Positions 11,135 through 21,482 of a stretch of 64,000 nucleotides of DNA are shown in pieces. Made by a program: the position numbers and the translations under genes. Positions within the stretch are counted from its first letter, which is position 1. Each line of letters starts with the position of its first letter. This stretch comes from Ceratopteris richardii (taxonomy: Eukaryota > Streptophyta > Polypodiopsida > Polypodiales > Pteridaceae). Under the pieces are notes generated by a model. It was not told the DNA's origin and did no database searches. It saw only the letters and a list, made by a program, of their open reading frames with translations. Location: the NCBI GenBank assembly GCA_020310875.1, contig CM035413.1, positions 181,592,085 to 181,656,084 on the forward strand. The letters run 5' to 3'.

Positions 11135-11859
11135 CTCCCCCTCAAGCTCAACGCCATATCCTGTAATCCAAGCATCTCTCGAAACTTCTTTAACTTCTCA
11201 TCTCCAAGTGCTTTGGTGAAAATATCAGCAACCTGCTCATCTGTTCTCACATAAACAAGATCAATATCACCTGCTAATACCTTCTCTCTGATGAAGTGAT
11301 AATGTACCTCGATATGCTTTGTTCTAGCATGGAAAACAGGGTTCCATGCTAACTGTATGCTGCTAAGATTATCACAATAGATAGTGATAGGCTTTTGCAC
11401 TTCCACACCTAAATCTGCAAGTAACATCTCCAGCCATGATGCCTCACATGCTGCCATTGCAGCACCTCTATACTCAGCCTCTGTACTCGACAAAGCAACA
11501 GTGGGTTGCTTCTTGCTGCTCCACGTAATAGCTGTACCTCCAAGTGAGAAAAGAAAGCCACTAGTAGATCTTCTATCTGGAGTACTACCAACCCAATCTA
11601 CATCGGTGTATCCATGATCCAGCAACTCCACACCAGCTTCATAAAACAATGCATAGTCCAAAGTAGCACTCACATAACGTAGAGTGCGCCTCAGAGCATC
11701 CAAATGTGGCTTCCTGGGAACCTGCATAAACTGACTTTCAAGTCCAACAATATAAATTAGATCAGGCCTTGTAATTGTGAGATATATAAGACTTCCCACA
11801 ATTTTCCTATACATAGTAGCATTTTCCAGTGCTTCACCTAATGTAGTATCCAATTTCAA
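11135..11859 (-). pseudogene. Element D RNase H, copy 1
   Basis: Open minus-strand stretch of about 250 codons. 'TRPDLIYIVGLESQFM' closes the RT connection; 'YTDVDWVGSTPDRRSTSGF', 'SSKKQPTVALSSTEAEYRG', 'IYCDNLSSIQLAWNPVFHA' and 'DEQVADIFTKAL' are the RNase H signature and tail. This is the usual length for Copia. Confidence 0.9.
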
Positions 11860-11862
11860 ATT

Positions 11863-12849
11863 CTAATCTAATGGCATAGAAATTGTCTTACAATCAGCCA
11901 TACCATACTTTTGCAGCATATTCAAGGCATATTGCCTTTGCGACATCCATATACCTGTTTCTGTATGTATAAACTCAATGCCCAAGAAATAGCACAACAC
12001 ACTAAGATCTTTCATGTCGAATTCCTGCATAAGAAGTTTCTTTACCTCTTTGATGCTTTCTTCATTATCACCACCTACAATCAGGTCATCAACATAAATA
12101 GCCACAATAGTGATGCCATCATCAGCATTCCTTGCATATAGTGAGTGATCTGCATCACACATAGAGAACCCAATGCTGGTTAAGTAATCAGCAATCCTTG
12201 CATGCCATGCACGAGGGGCTTGCTTCAGCCCATACAAAGCCTTTTGCAACCTACAAACATATTCTAGATGCTTTGAATCTTCATATCATTGTGGCTGGTC
12301 CATATATACTTCTTCTTGTAACTCACCATGTAGGAAAGTATTCTTCACATCCATCTGATGCAAATTCCATCCTTTTGCTGTAGCTAATGCAACAAGTGTT
12401 CTAACAGTAGACATTTTAGCTACAGGGCTGAATGTTTCCTCATAATCAATGCCATATGTCTGTGCATAACCTTTAGCTACCAATCGTGCCTTATACCTGC
12501 TTATGCTACCATCAACATTATGCTTTACCTTGTAAACCCATTTGCAGCCTATGGATTTCTTTCCTTGTGGCAATGGAACCAGCTTCCATGTATCATTTCC
12601 ATAAAGTGCAGCCATCTCCTCATCCATAGATTTTTCCCAGTCTGCATTACCAATTGCATCTTCAAAACAAGAAGGTTCAGCATCTTGTATTACCTTTGTC
12701 ATGTAGGCACAATGGCGAGCCATGTAACTATCATATGTCAATCGTTGCACTGAGTTACACATCCTCCCAGATCTTCTTGGTCCTGGGTCACTTCTTCTTG
12801 TATCATCTGCATGTGCCCTTCTTACTCCTGGAGTCTTCATAGAGGGCAA
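11863..12849 (-). pseudogene. Element D reverse transcriptase, copy 1
   Basis: Covers the Copia RT from '[20 protein letters not shown]' through '[11 protein letters not shown]', '[20 protein letters not shown]', '[20 protein letters not shown]', 'KALYGLKQAPRAWHARI' and the palm motif 'IYVDDLIVGGDN' to 'FDMKDLSVLCYFLGIEF'. It is one of the best-kept RT fossils in the window. Broken. Confidence 0.9.
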
Positions 12850-12873
12850 TCCAAGTTCCTCATCAATACTCTT

Positions 12874-14490
12874 TTATGAACCACTTGAATCTCCATCTAC
12901 ATTTTCAAAACCTGCACCTGTTTTACTACCAGCAGAAAGATTTTCTTTACCTTTCTTGGATGTATTTGATGAATTTGCTGGACTGAAATTTCCACGCAGT
13001 CTTCCACTCCATGGATTTGAGTTGGAACTATTTCTTGGTGATGCATCCGGTCCACTCAAAACTTGAGATTCTGCACTAGATTTTTCAGCATTTTCTTTGT
13101 CATTTGGTTCAAGATTCAGTCCTTCTTTGGCATCTGCATAGAAGCTTGACATTTCATCAAATACCACATCTCTGCTCATCTTCACCTATCGTGTGAGTGG
13201 GTTATAACATTTGCACCCCTTTTGCTCAAGGGAATATCCAATGAAGACACATTTTTCTGCTTTTGAATCAAGCTTCATCCTCAACTCATCTGGAACATGT
13301 ACATATGCAATATAGCCAAAAACTTTCAGATGTGATAAGTTTGGCTTTTTACCTGTAAACTTCTCTTCGGGTGTAACTTGATGTACAACAGCAGTCGGAG
13401 TTCTGTTCATGCTGTATACAGCAGTATGCATAGCTTCTGCCCAATAACAATGAGGCATATTCTTCTCAGCCATCAAGGCTCTTGCTATTTCTGCAATATG
13501 TCTATTTTTGCATTCAGCAACACCATTCTGTTGTGGTGTGTATCTGCATGAAAACTGACACCGAATTCCATGATTTTTTAGAAAACTGCTGAACTCATTT
13601 GACATGTATTCACCTCCTCCATCAGATCTTAATGGTTGAATGTACTTCCCTGTCTGCTTTTCCACCATAGCTTTAAAATTCTGGAAGTGAGTGAACACCT
13701 CGCTCTTCTCTTTCATGAAATATACCCATACTTTGCGTGTATGATCATCAATGAAGGTAACATAAAACCTGCAACTGCCCATAGATGTGGTCTTTGCTGG
13801 ACCCCAAACATCTGTATGTACTACTTCTAGTACATTCTCACTAACATGCTTGTCATGTGGAAATGATGCTCTTGACTGTTTACCAAATTGACATGCTGCA
13901 CATACCTTTTGCATTTCCGCAACTTTGAAATTTGGTAGTCCATGGACAATCTCCTTTGACTGCATCATTTTCAACCTTTGCAAGTTTGCATGTCCAATCC
14001 ATTTGTGCCATATCTCTATATCTGCAATAACTCCTGCACCTTTTGCAAACATGGCTGCATTCATTTCAGGAATCTTCACATTTAAGGTGAACATCCTACC
14101 CACTTTGTTTCCTTTAGCAACCAATCGTCCATCCTGCTTGTACTCTTCTACATATAATCCATCAGCACTGAACCTCACTTGTAATCCCTGGTCAACCATT
14201 TGTCCAACAGAAACCAGATTCTTTGTTATATTTGGAACATGCAACACATCAGCAAGATGTTTTACCTTCCCGTCCTCCATAGACAATGCTATGTTTCCTG
14301 TATGGTCAATAAGATGCGATGTATCATCACCTGTTTCAACATATCTAGGAACTGGCATTTTTTGCAAACTACTAAAACATTCTGCATGACTGGTCATGTG
14401 ATTTGAAGCACATGAATCAACATACCAGAAATTATCATTCGATTTTGAAACACCAGCAGACATTGTATTCATCATGTGATGTTGAACCAT
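12874..14490 (-). pseudogene. Element D protease-integrase region, copy 1
   Basis: On the minus strand a Copia protease segment ('NFWYVDS', 'NHMTSHAE', 'HLADVLHVPNITKNLVSVGQ') is followed by the integrase zinc domain ('HKWIGHANLQRL' ... 'CAACQFGK'), the core ('VVHTDVWGPAKT', 'FYVTFIDDHTRKVWVYFM', 'LRSDGGGEYMSNEF', 'TPQQNGVAE') and the tail 'HLKVFGYIAYVHVP'. A serine- and asparagine-rich linker leads to the RT. Fossil. Confidence 0.9.
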
Positions 14491-14554
14491 AAACAGCTTC
14501 TCAGAATCATTTGCACTTATGGATGCATAGTTGTTTTGCTGCCTTCTGTTATTT

Positions 14555-14743
14555 TGATTCTTTAACCTGCAATCACGTTCAAAGTGTCCAGGTTTACCAC
14601 AATTCCAGCATCCTTTACTATCATTACCTGAATCATTTCTTTGGAAATTTCTGCGACCTCTTTGGCTCCCCCTGCCTCAAAACTGTCCTCTTCACCATCA
14701 CCTTTTCCACGAGCTCTCTAGAGCCAGGCTGGCTCTGATACCA
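14555..14743 (-). pseudogene. Element D zinc knuckle and leader, copy 1
   Basis: The minus strand shows the gag knuckle 'CWNCGKPGHFERDC' (C-x2-C-x4-H-x4-C) and glycine/arginine-rich coding sequence. A primer-binding site (TGGTATCAGAGCC as read on the minus strand, 14731-14743) directly abuts the LTR. Compare G, where the whole gag region lies between these landmarks. Confidence 0.8.
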
Positions 14744-15122
14744 TGTCACGCGGAAGGAGATAAGGAAGAGAGCTCACACACACACTCTCACTCTCAAGGA
14801 GAAGCACACACACAGATTGAGGCAAGGAAGAATAATCTTCTTCTTCTTCTTCTATTACATAAAAGGAATGTACAAGAATGACCTAAAAAGAAGAATACAA
14901 CAAGTGCAATATATAAAGATCAGTACATAAGGAAAAAACTTAATATCCGCGAATGAGTGAGCTGGCAAGAAACAAATGTGCCATCACTCTCGGTAGATAA
15001 ATCTAATAAAGCTCAATGAAGTATCCCTGACATATATCGGTATGACCACTATACATGTCAGAGAAAAAAAAACTGGTACGTGTCATCCTGGATCATCACA
15101 TGTTGAGCTTGATATCTCAACA
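14744..15122 (-). repeat. Element D 5' LTR, copy 1
   Basis: As read on the plus strand it starts TGTCACGCGG and ends TATCTCAACA, 379 bp. It aligns with the LTR at 48056-48433 with roughly 2-3 percent substitutions and with the G LTR at 57184. Confidence 0.93.
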
Positions 15123-15540
15123 ATTCACATCCATTTGGACTAGCTCTAAGTCCATTGCAAGGAATAAGAGCAACATGCACATGCTAGTTATCTTGACCAT
15201 TCGAGAGAAGATTTCCTCAAAATCAACACCATGTTGTTGCTTAAAACTCGTTGCAACAATTTATGCTTTATACTTTGGAGAAGCACTATCTGATGTGAAT
15301 TTCAAATTATATACCCATTTACATGGTAAAGATTTCCTACCCTTTGGCAAAGGTAGTAAATCTTGAGTACCATTCTTTAGAATCCAACTCACTCTTCATG
15401 GCACGCTCCCACTTGACATGATCCACTGTTTGCATAGGCTCTTTGTAGCAAGAAGGCTCATCAACACCTGTTAGCATAACAAAATCAAAACCTGGAACAT
15501 ATCTATTAGGTGGATGTGAGACACATGTAGAGCGTCTCAA
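15123..15540 (-). pseudogene. Element C RT N-terminal part, copy 1
   Basis: Minus strand: 'HVKWERAMKSELDSKEW' and, further on, a stretch rich in 'KWVYNLKFTSD'-type RT finger landmarks and 'HGVDFEEIFSRMVKITS'. It ends at the insertion point of D, where the target reads as the conserved aspartate-valine-asparagine region of Copia RT. Confidence 0.75.
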
Positions 15541-15546
15541 TGGTTG

Positions 15547-16477
15547 TTAAACAGTAACATTTGCAAACTGATTTGATCGGACATTCTCTTGAACATCCCT
15601 ATGTGCATCATTCTTATGCATGCTAACTAGAGGACTAGTATCCTCAAACACCACTCTTCTCACTTCAACCTCCTTTATGGGCTGTTTATGCATCTTAGAA
15701 TCATTGAAAATAACATCACTACTTCTGGTCACTGATTGTGTTTCAGGATCTCATAAGCGATATCCAAATTGTCCTTCTCGACCATATCCAAGAAAAATGC
15801 ATTTGTTTGACTTATGGTCCAACGTGCTTCTAAGGTTATTGGGCATATGAACATATGATTCACACCCAAAAATGCAAAGATGATCATAATATGGTGGCGT
15901 CCCTATCTGTAACTCTTGTGTCACTTTCAAACCTTTGGCAGTACTAGGTGAAAGGTTAATCACGTGAATTGTAGTCAATACTGCTTCTACCCAAAAGCCT
16001 CCTAAAAGGTTTGCACGATGCATCATAGAAACTACTCTATCTTGAATAGTTCTATTCATCCTTTCAACTACAACATTCTATACTAGGGTATAAGGAGCTG
16101 TAAACTCTACAAATTCCTCTAGACTGACAAAAAAGGTTGAATTCATGTGAGGTATAATCACCCCCATTATCTGAACATAAAGCCTTAAGCTTAGGTGCTT
16201 TTTCAGTCTCAACTGAAGCAAGCCATTTTCTGAAAGTAGGGAATACCTCATCCTTTGCGTTGATAGGATATACCCAAAATTTTCTAGTAGCATCATCTAT
16301 GAAAGTGAAAAAGTAAAGAGAACAACCTAATGACCTTGTGGGCATAGGACCACACACATCTGTATGAACAAGATCTAAAGGCTGAATTGAAGAGTCAATG
16401 TGCCTCTTGTGCACATTCGTAGTTTGCTTTCCATATTGACAATGCTCACAAAATGAAAAATGAGAGAAAAATAACAC
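15547..16477 (-). pseudogene. Element C integrase region, copy 1
   Basis: The minus strand gives 'CEHCQYGKQ', 'DLVHTDVCGPMPT', 'LYFFTFIDDATRKFWVY', 'LCSDNGGDYTSHEF', 'MNRTIQDRVVSMMHRANLLG' and 'IFGCESYVHMPNNLRSTLDH'. This is a complete series of Copia integrase landmarks in order, broken in several places. Confidence 0.85.
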
Positions 16478-16587
16478 AAGTAGCCAGAATGGAAAATATT
16501 TTCCATTCCACTATATGATATATGGCCCAAATGGCCATGCCAAAATACAAGCCATAGGTGTTGAATAACATCTATCAAGTGTTCTTT

Positions 16588-17039
16588 CTATGATACAAAT
16601 AAAGGAATAAGTGAGCCAACTTTAGCTCCTTTTGCAATAACCATATTTCCCTTTGATATGCAAAAGGACGGAGCATAGAAGACCACCTTATAACCAAGGT
16701 CATTTTGATCAACTGAACTCAAAGTGCATGATAACTGAGGTTCATGGCGTACATTATGCATAGTAAATTTTGAACCATCAATGAATTGTATAACCACATC
16801 TCCAATCCCCACAACGTCACACTAGTAAAGTAAGAGTCACCAAGTCTCACTATACCAAGAGAATTTATTCCATAATTAGAGAACCATTCTATCAATGGTA
16901 TCACATGGAAAGAAGCACCAAAATCTAGCAGGCATATGTGGGAAAGACAATTATACATAAGAGCCTCAGTTGGCATAGTACTATCAAGTTTCAACACATC
17001 AACATCATCATAAATAGCATTAATTTCTTCAATCTTCAC
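16588..17039 (-). pseudogene. Element C protease region, copy 1
   Basis: Minus-strand landmarks 'CLLDFGASFHVIP', 'GDVVIQFIDGSKFTMHNVRH' and 'GNMVIAKGAKVGSL' place this as the Copia protease to pre-integrase stretch. It lies between gag and integrase. Fossil. Confidence 0.75.
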
Positions 17040-17131
17040 ACTCGAAGTAGATGGTGCAGGTAGTTGTTTAACATGCCCATCAACATTCTATCCTTTATCT
17101 TTAGCATTCTTTAATGCATAACAATCTTTCT

Positions 17132-17875
17132 TCATGTGTACTTTCTTATGACAATAATGGCATTTGATATCCATCTTCCTTGATTTACTTCTAGTCTTAT
17201 TCCATTGACCATTCTTTTTCTTTTTCTTGCTCCTACCATGTTGCTTATCTTTCCTTGGTAAGAATCATGAACATTATATGCATCTCCACTTTGATTGCCA
17301 ACCATAGATTTTCTATGAATCTCCTCACTCAAAAGTGCTCCACAGATGTCATCATAGACTAGTTTACCACCAGGTGCACTATCACTAATAGTTGTGCAAA
17401 ATGTATCCCATGATGATGGCAAGGTGCATAACAACAAGATTGATTTGATTTCAGTATCCATATCCATTTTTTGAGCATGTAATTGGGAGAATATAGCATC
17501 AAACTCATTTAGATGAGTATCAACACTACCTATGTCCTTCATGTGAAGGTCATATAACTTTCTCATCAGATACACTTTATTTGATGCTATCTCTTTTTCA
17601 TATGTATTGAATAACTTCTTCCAAAGCTCCTTCGCACTTTCTGAGTCTAATAATATAAAATAAGCATTATCTACTAGGTGCAATCGAATGGTAGACCTGG
17701 CCATTTCATCTAACTCATCCCAATCATCTTCATCCATGTCAGTGGGCTTCTTTGAGATTCCATTTACTAGCTTCCATTGCCTCCTCTGAATCAGCACATC
17801 TTTGATCTGATTCTTCCATAGAGCAAAGTGTGTGCCATCAAATTTTTGGATCTCAAAATGGTCTTTGCCCTGCAA
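17132..17875 (-). pseudogene. Element C gag region, copy 1
   Basis: An open minus-strand stretch of 247 codons begins 'MQGKDHFEIQKFDGTHFALW', the canonical start of a Copia gag, then 'NQIKDVLIQRRQWKLVNG', 'AKELWKKLFNTYEKEIASNK' and 'LLCTLPSSWDTFCTTIS'. These belong to the capsid domain. Basic residues follow near the end. It is the best-preserved coding part of C. Confidence 0.88.
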
Positions 17876-17950
17876 GTTATAGCTCCTCCTCGGAACAGTG
17901 GCACTAGACCCTTATCCACTAGATGTGCCTGAGACCTCTAATGCCATGAT

Positions 17951-19627
17951 GGTAGAGAACCGAATAGAATGGTAATGGAGATAGAAGAGTCCATACACGA
18001 CTAAGGCTCAAAAAAGGATGACCAACTATCAGATTCTTGGTGGGAATTTAGTAGTCTCCCTAGAAAAATGAATTAATGAACACTAATGACCAACCAAAAG
18101 GATTATGTGAGAATAAATGTGCTCACACAAATAAGTGTATCAAGGAGTAAAGTCGACCATTGTATAGTTGAGAAATCCAAAAAATTTGGATTTTTTTTTG
18201 TGAGAGTATCCTTTGCAAAATGAGCATATGATCAGTGTCAAAATCTCATAAAACTGCAAGTGCTGGCATGTTTACCTGATACATATAATCAGTTACCCGA
18301 AAGAGGCCAACTAGGCTTATCGAGCACCTATGAACAACTATCATACATCTCCTATGGCAAAGCTGGGTAAGTCTTCCACTTGCATCATCAAGGAGACCCC
18401 GACATCTGGGTGTCTCCCAATTAAGAAAACCTCGCCACGACCCTCTCTATCAAACATAAAAGGCTTTATGTAAAAAATGTAACCGCTATATCAATGACGA
18501 CATGGATGTACATAAGCAGTATCCACAAAAGCATATATAATGTATATGTGCTCAATATATGCAATAAAATGGCACTTAAAAGCTGAATTCATTGCCCAAA
18601 CAATTGCCAACAACACTTGCAAGTGTCTGTTGACTTTGTTCTTTAGGCTCAAAAACCTGCATATACTTGCAGTGGCTTCTCCCACCACAACTAAAACCTT
18701 TCAAGAAACTTGTAGATTAATTAGTGTGGCTGAAATCATATCCCAAATGGTGAACATTCATTGTGGAAGAAGTACAAAGAACACTCTTCTTGATGTTCTT
18801 GTACCTCTATGGAGAGAAGTATGCATGAAAGTAATCCAAAATGGCTCCAAAAATCAGACAAAAAATGCTTCAAAAAAAGGCTTTGAAAGCAAAGAATGAA
18901 GCTTTGAAGGTCCAAAACTTGTTGAAGATAATGTGAAACTTACTCTTTCCCCTTCTTCAAGCACCAAAAGATTGTAGCTTAGTGGCAAGAGATTGCCATG
19001 ATTAAGTGAGCTCCAGGGGGAACAATACTAGGATGGGTGATCTCGAGAGAAGTATCGAGAACCTCCATCTTCCTTGATTGTTGAGGTCCTCCCTCACACA
19101 TAGCCAACAACACCAATGGTGACTTGGGTGACTCGTATGAAAAGGTATATACCTTGGCATACCTTGTCATAAGAGTCATCGAAGTCACTGATTTGGAAAG
19201 TCTATGCGTTGGGTGGATGGGGGGGTGCTCACTTTGCTCGCACAAAAGGAAAAAATCTTTTGCAGTGAAATGCTTTGATATCAGTGAAATATTCTTCTTG
19301 AGAGCTTTGCAACAATATGCTCAGAGTAGAAAGTCAAGCTCAAGCACCACACACGGTACTCCACACAAAGGCTGTAAAATACACAGAAAAACATAGTACA
19401 CAAGGAGCACGAATGCAGACTTCTTAGGTGTTACAAATGCGATCAAACTTATAGTCTGTGGCTGACTCATATGAAAAGGTATATACCTTGGAATACCTTG
19501 TCATACAAGTAATCAAAGTCACTGATTTGGAAAATCTATGCCTTGGGCGGATGGGTGGGTGCTCGCTTCGCTCGCACAAAAGGAACAAATCTTTTGCATC
19601 AAAATGCTATGATATCAGTGAAATATT
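17951..19627 (-). other. Element C leader, copy 1: no coding sequence seen
   Basis: The leader between the C gag and its 5' LTR has no supported gene. It holds a 5S rRNA/tRNA-like segment (18974-19072) and most of a 334-bp tandem duplication (from 19137). A degenerate primer-site-like 'gctatgatatca' sits just before the LTR. Confidence 0.6.
18974..19072 (+). repeat. 5S rRNA-like segment preceded by a tRNA A-box-like motif
   Basis: TACTAGGATGGGTGATCTC followed by 'agaagta-tcgag' closely matches the 3' half of plant 5S rRNA around its internal C-box. 'attaagtgagct' matches the A-box side. 'tagcttagtggcaagag' just upstream resembles a tRNA A-box. It could be a 5S-derived SINE or a Cassandra-type TRIM fragment. 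It is too short and diverged for a working gene. Confidence 0.6.
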
Positions 19628-19804
19628 TTGATGGTGATGCACCATAGTGCACTCTTCTTCTTGAGAGCTCCACAAAGATACCCTCAGAGTGGAAAGTCAA
19701 GCTCAAGCACCACACACGGTACTCCACACAGAGGCTATAGAATATGCAGAAAAACATAGTACACAAGGAGCACAAACGCAGACTTCTTAAGTGTTACAAA
19801 TGCG
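19137..19804. repeat. Two-copy tandem duplication, period 334 bp
   Basis: 'atgaaaaggtatatacctt' recurs at 19137 and 19471, 'gatatcagtgaaatatt' at 19277 and 19611, and 'gtactccacaca' likewise. The unit covers the end of the leader and part of the C LTR, so C's right end has an extra LTR portion. Also present at 56436-57103. Confidence 0.9.
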
Positions 19805-19884
19805 GTCAAACTTACAGTCTGTGGCTGACTATGACACTATATGTTTTATTAAAGAGCATATATAAAAGTGTCCGGTGGCTATTT
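19628..19884 (-). repeat. Element C 5' LTR, copy 1 (interrupted by G)
   Basis: Begins 'tgatggtgatgcaccatag' and is collinear with 4738-4990 down to 'ggtg-cccattt', where the G LTR starts. Its remaining part is not found to the right. Confidence 0.8.
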
Positions 19885-19935
19885 TGTTGAGATATCAAGC
19901 TCAACATGTGATGATCCAAGATGACAAGTATCAGT
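19885..19935 (+). repeat. Tip of element G 5' LTR, copy 1
   Basis: The first 51 bases of the G LTR (TGTTGAGATATCAAGCTC...) are identical to 57184-57234. The sequence then switches to A-type DNA, whereas in copy 2 the whole LTR and element follow. Confidence 0.93.
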
Positions 19936-19957
19936 AGGCCCATCTTGCTTTGATGTC

Positions 19958-19967
19958 GCTCTGATAC
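19958..19967 (-). promoter_or_regulatory. Degenerate primer-binding site of element A
   Basis: GCTCTGATAC is the reverse complement of the initiator-tRNA-Met site core. It lies three bases before the A LTR at 19971, which orients A on the minus strand. Confidence 0.65.
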
Positions 19968-19970
19968 GAC

Positions 19971-20950
19971 TATTGGAGGAGATGGTGGATAGATTCCAGA
20001 GATGAAGTAGTGTTGCAACTCCCTACTTCACACCAGCCAATAACAAGTTGTGAAGTGTGTAGTAGGCCCTTTGAGCTTCCTAATGATCATAAATAATCAC
20101 ACGTGCTTTGGAAAATGATCCTCTAAACAATGGATCAAAACAAATGAGTAGAAAGTTGAACCAAGATCATAGACTTGCTATGTTAGTCTCTGCACATGTT
20201 TAGTAAAGTGAACAGTGCTCTCAACCTGCTAGCAATTGGCCAAATTCCTTTTGGTGGTATCTACGTAATTTAGAGAGCTACTAATCATGAGTTATTTCAA
20301 TAAAAAAGATGGACTATACACTGAGAATGAAGCTTATCAAGTTAGTGTACTTGCTTGATATTTTCAGGATGCTTCGGTGTACAGACTATAGAGTAAAGAT
20401 ATGAAGTTATCTCACAATTTAGAAAAGCAATGATAATGAAAGTTTGTACTTATGAACTAGAGAGTATAGTGAATCTATAGTGCTTCAAATCGCATCAAAT
20501 GATCAACCGTGCACTGAGAACAAGCTCTTAGAAGTTCACTATTTTGAGATGATCATAGCAGAGAAGTGAAGTAGAGAAGTAATCAATGTAAATGTATTAG
20601 ATGACATAGAAATACAATGACATTGCCAATGTTCAATTGCACAATGTGAGGGTAGTGATGGAGCTATAGAGTGAGCTCATTAATCACATGAGTCCCTCTC
20701 AAATGGTGTCTTTAATTGTGGTTAGTCACGCGAACCTTTTGATCCCTTTTTATAGTTGAAGTTGGTGCCAAGCTTTGAGTTCAAATTCAATTTCTCACCA
20801 TGACGCGAGTCCTAAACTATAGGATTTATTCTCTCATCAATCATCTACCAAATAAGTCAAGATTTGATGCCTCCTAACTCCACATGAGAGTAGTGCACTA
20901 GACATAGGCACTTTTACAAAGATAAAAGGTAATTGACCTTTACAAGGGAG
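19971..20950 (-). repeat. Shared middle LTR of the tandem A elements
   Basis: It starts TATTGGAGGAG next to the A primer site. It continues without a break through the copy 2 start (20387) into the 3' LTR region of the next A copy. It thus serves as 5' LTR of copy 1 and 3' LTR of copy 2. It aligns with the F LTR (61719-62989) throughout but with many differences. The right border is approximate. Confidence 0.75.
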
Positions 20951-21005
20951 TGATCATATGTGAAAACATGAGATATATGTTAGTTATCCAAGTATGTAGG
21001 CTTGG

Positions 21006-21481
21006 TTTCTTTGCACCAATAGCTTCTTGAGTTGCAATGGTGAGATCTCTATATTTTGCTTTAGTTGAAGATAAAGCAACTGTTGGTTGCTTCTTGGAAC
21101 TCCAAGAAACTAATTTTGAATGTGCAAATGCTAAATATCCAGAGATAATTCTTCTATCATTCTTTGCTCTTGCCCAATCTACATATGAGTAGATTTTGAT
21201 ATCCAAATATGAAGAGTAATGATAGTAGATACCTTCATTAAGTGTTCCTTTGAGGTACTTGAGTACTGTCTTTGCAGCATCCATGTGTGATATTCTAGGT
21301 GAGTGCATGAACTAACTAAGCACTCCCACACTATAGGACATATGTGGTCTTATGTGAGTTGCATATATCAAGCTACCAACTATGCTTTGATACTCTTTAG
21401 GATCATCAAACTGCTCACCTTCATAAACACTTAGTTTATGGTTTAATTCCAAAGGTGTGGAGAAATTTCAGTCCAATACAC
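21006..21481 (-). pseudogene. Element A RNase H region, copy 2
   Basis: Duplicate of the fossil at 620-1095, with the same 'SWSSKKQPTVALSST' signature on the minus strand. Confidence 0.8.
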
Positions 21482-21482
21482 A

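Larger units (their letters stand above)
10846..15122 (-). mobile_element. Copia LTR retrotransposon D, copy 1 (fossil)
   Basis: Minus-strand Copia element inside the RT of C. The right side has an LTR and primer site, then a zinc knuckle, protease, integrase, RT and RNase H, followed by a polypurine tract and the second LTR. In this copy the outer part of the left LTR is absent; copy 2 (48056-52421) shows the full end. It belongs to the same family as G. Parts are broken with several breaks, and a full gag is not recognisable. Confidence 0.9.
4738..19884 (-). mobile_element. Copia LTR retrotransposon C, copy 1 (fossil, carries E and D)
   Basis: Minus-strand Copia element inserted in A's integrase. 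From right to left it has an LTR (19628-19884), a long leader, gag, protease region, integrase, RT (split by D), RNase H (split by E) and an LTR (4738-5110). The two LTRs share the cues 'gatggtgatgcacca', 'gtctgtggctgact' and 'tatatgttttattaaag' but are clearly diverged, so C is old. G landed in its right LTR. Broken, many breaks. Confidence 0.85.
1..19935. repeat. Tandem segmental duplication, copy 1
   Basis: This block matches 20387-57234 nearly base for base once the Gypsy insertion in copy 2 is set aside. By-eye comparison finds about four substitutions in the first 2.4 kb and a similar density further on. Position 1 pairs with 20387. After the Gypsy the offset is about 37840, and after a replaced block near 10.1-10.8 kb it is 37299. 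The block begins inside an A-type LTR and so continues left of the window. It ends inside a G-type LTR fragment. It contains elements A, H, C, E and D and the tip of G. Confidence 0.95.

Noticed and set aside
13925-14389. Plus-strand ORF of about 154 codons (also at 51224 and, on the minus strand, 58975)
   Set aside because: It is the antisense shadow of the D/G protease-integrase region. It recurs wherever that coding region does.
18540-18899. Plus-strand ORF of about 119 codons in the C leader
   Set aside because: It lies opposite to C in non-coding leader DNA, shows no domain, and is not supported by any recognisable start context.
18974-19072. A functional 5S rRNA or tRNA gene
   Set aside because: Only the 3' half of 5S is recognisable and it is diverged. 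No tRNA B-box or cloverleaf was found after the A-box-like motif.
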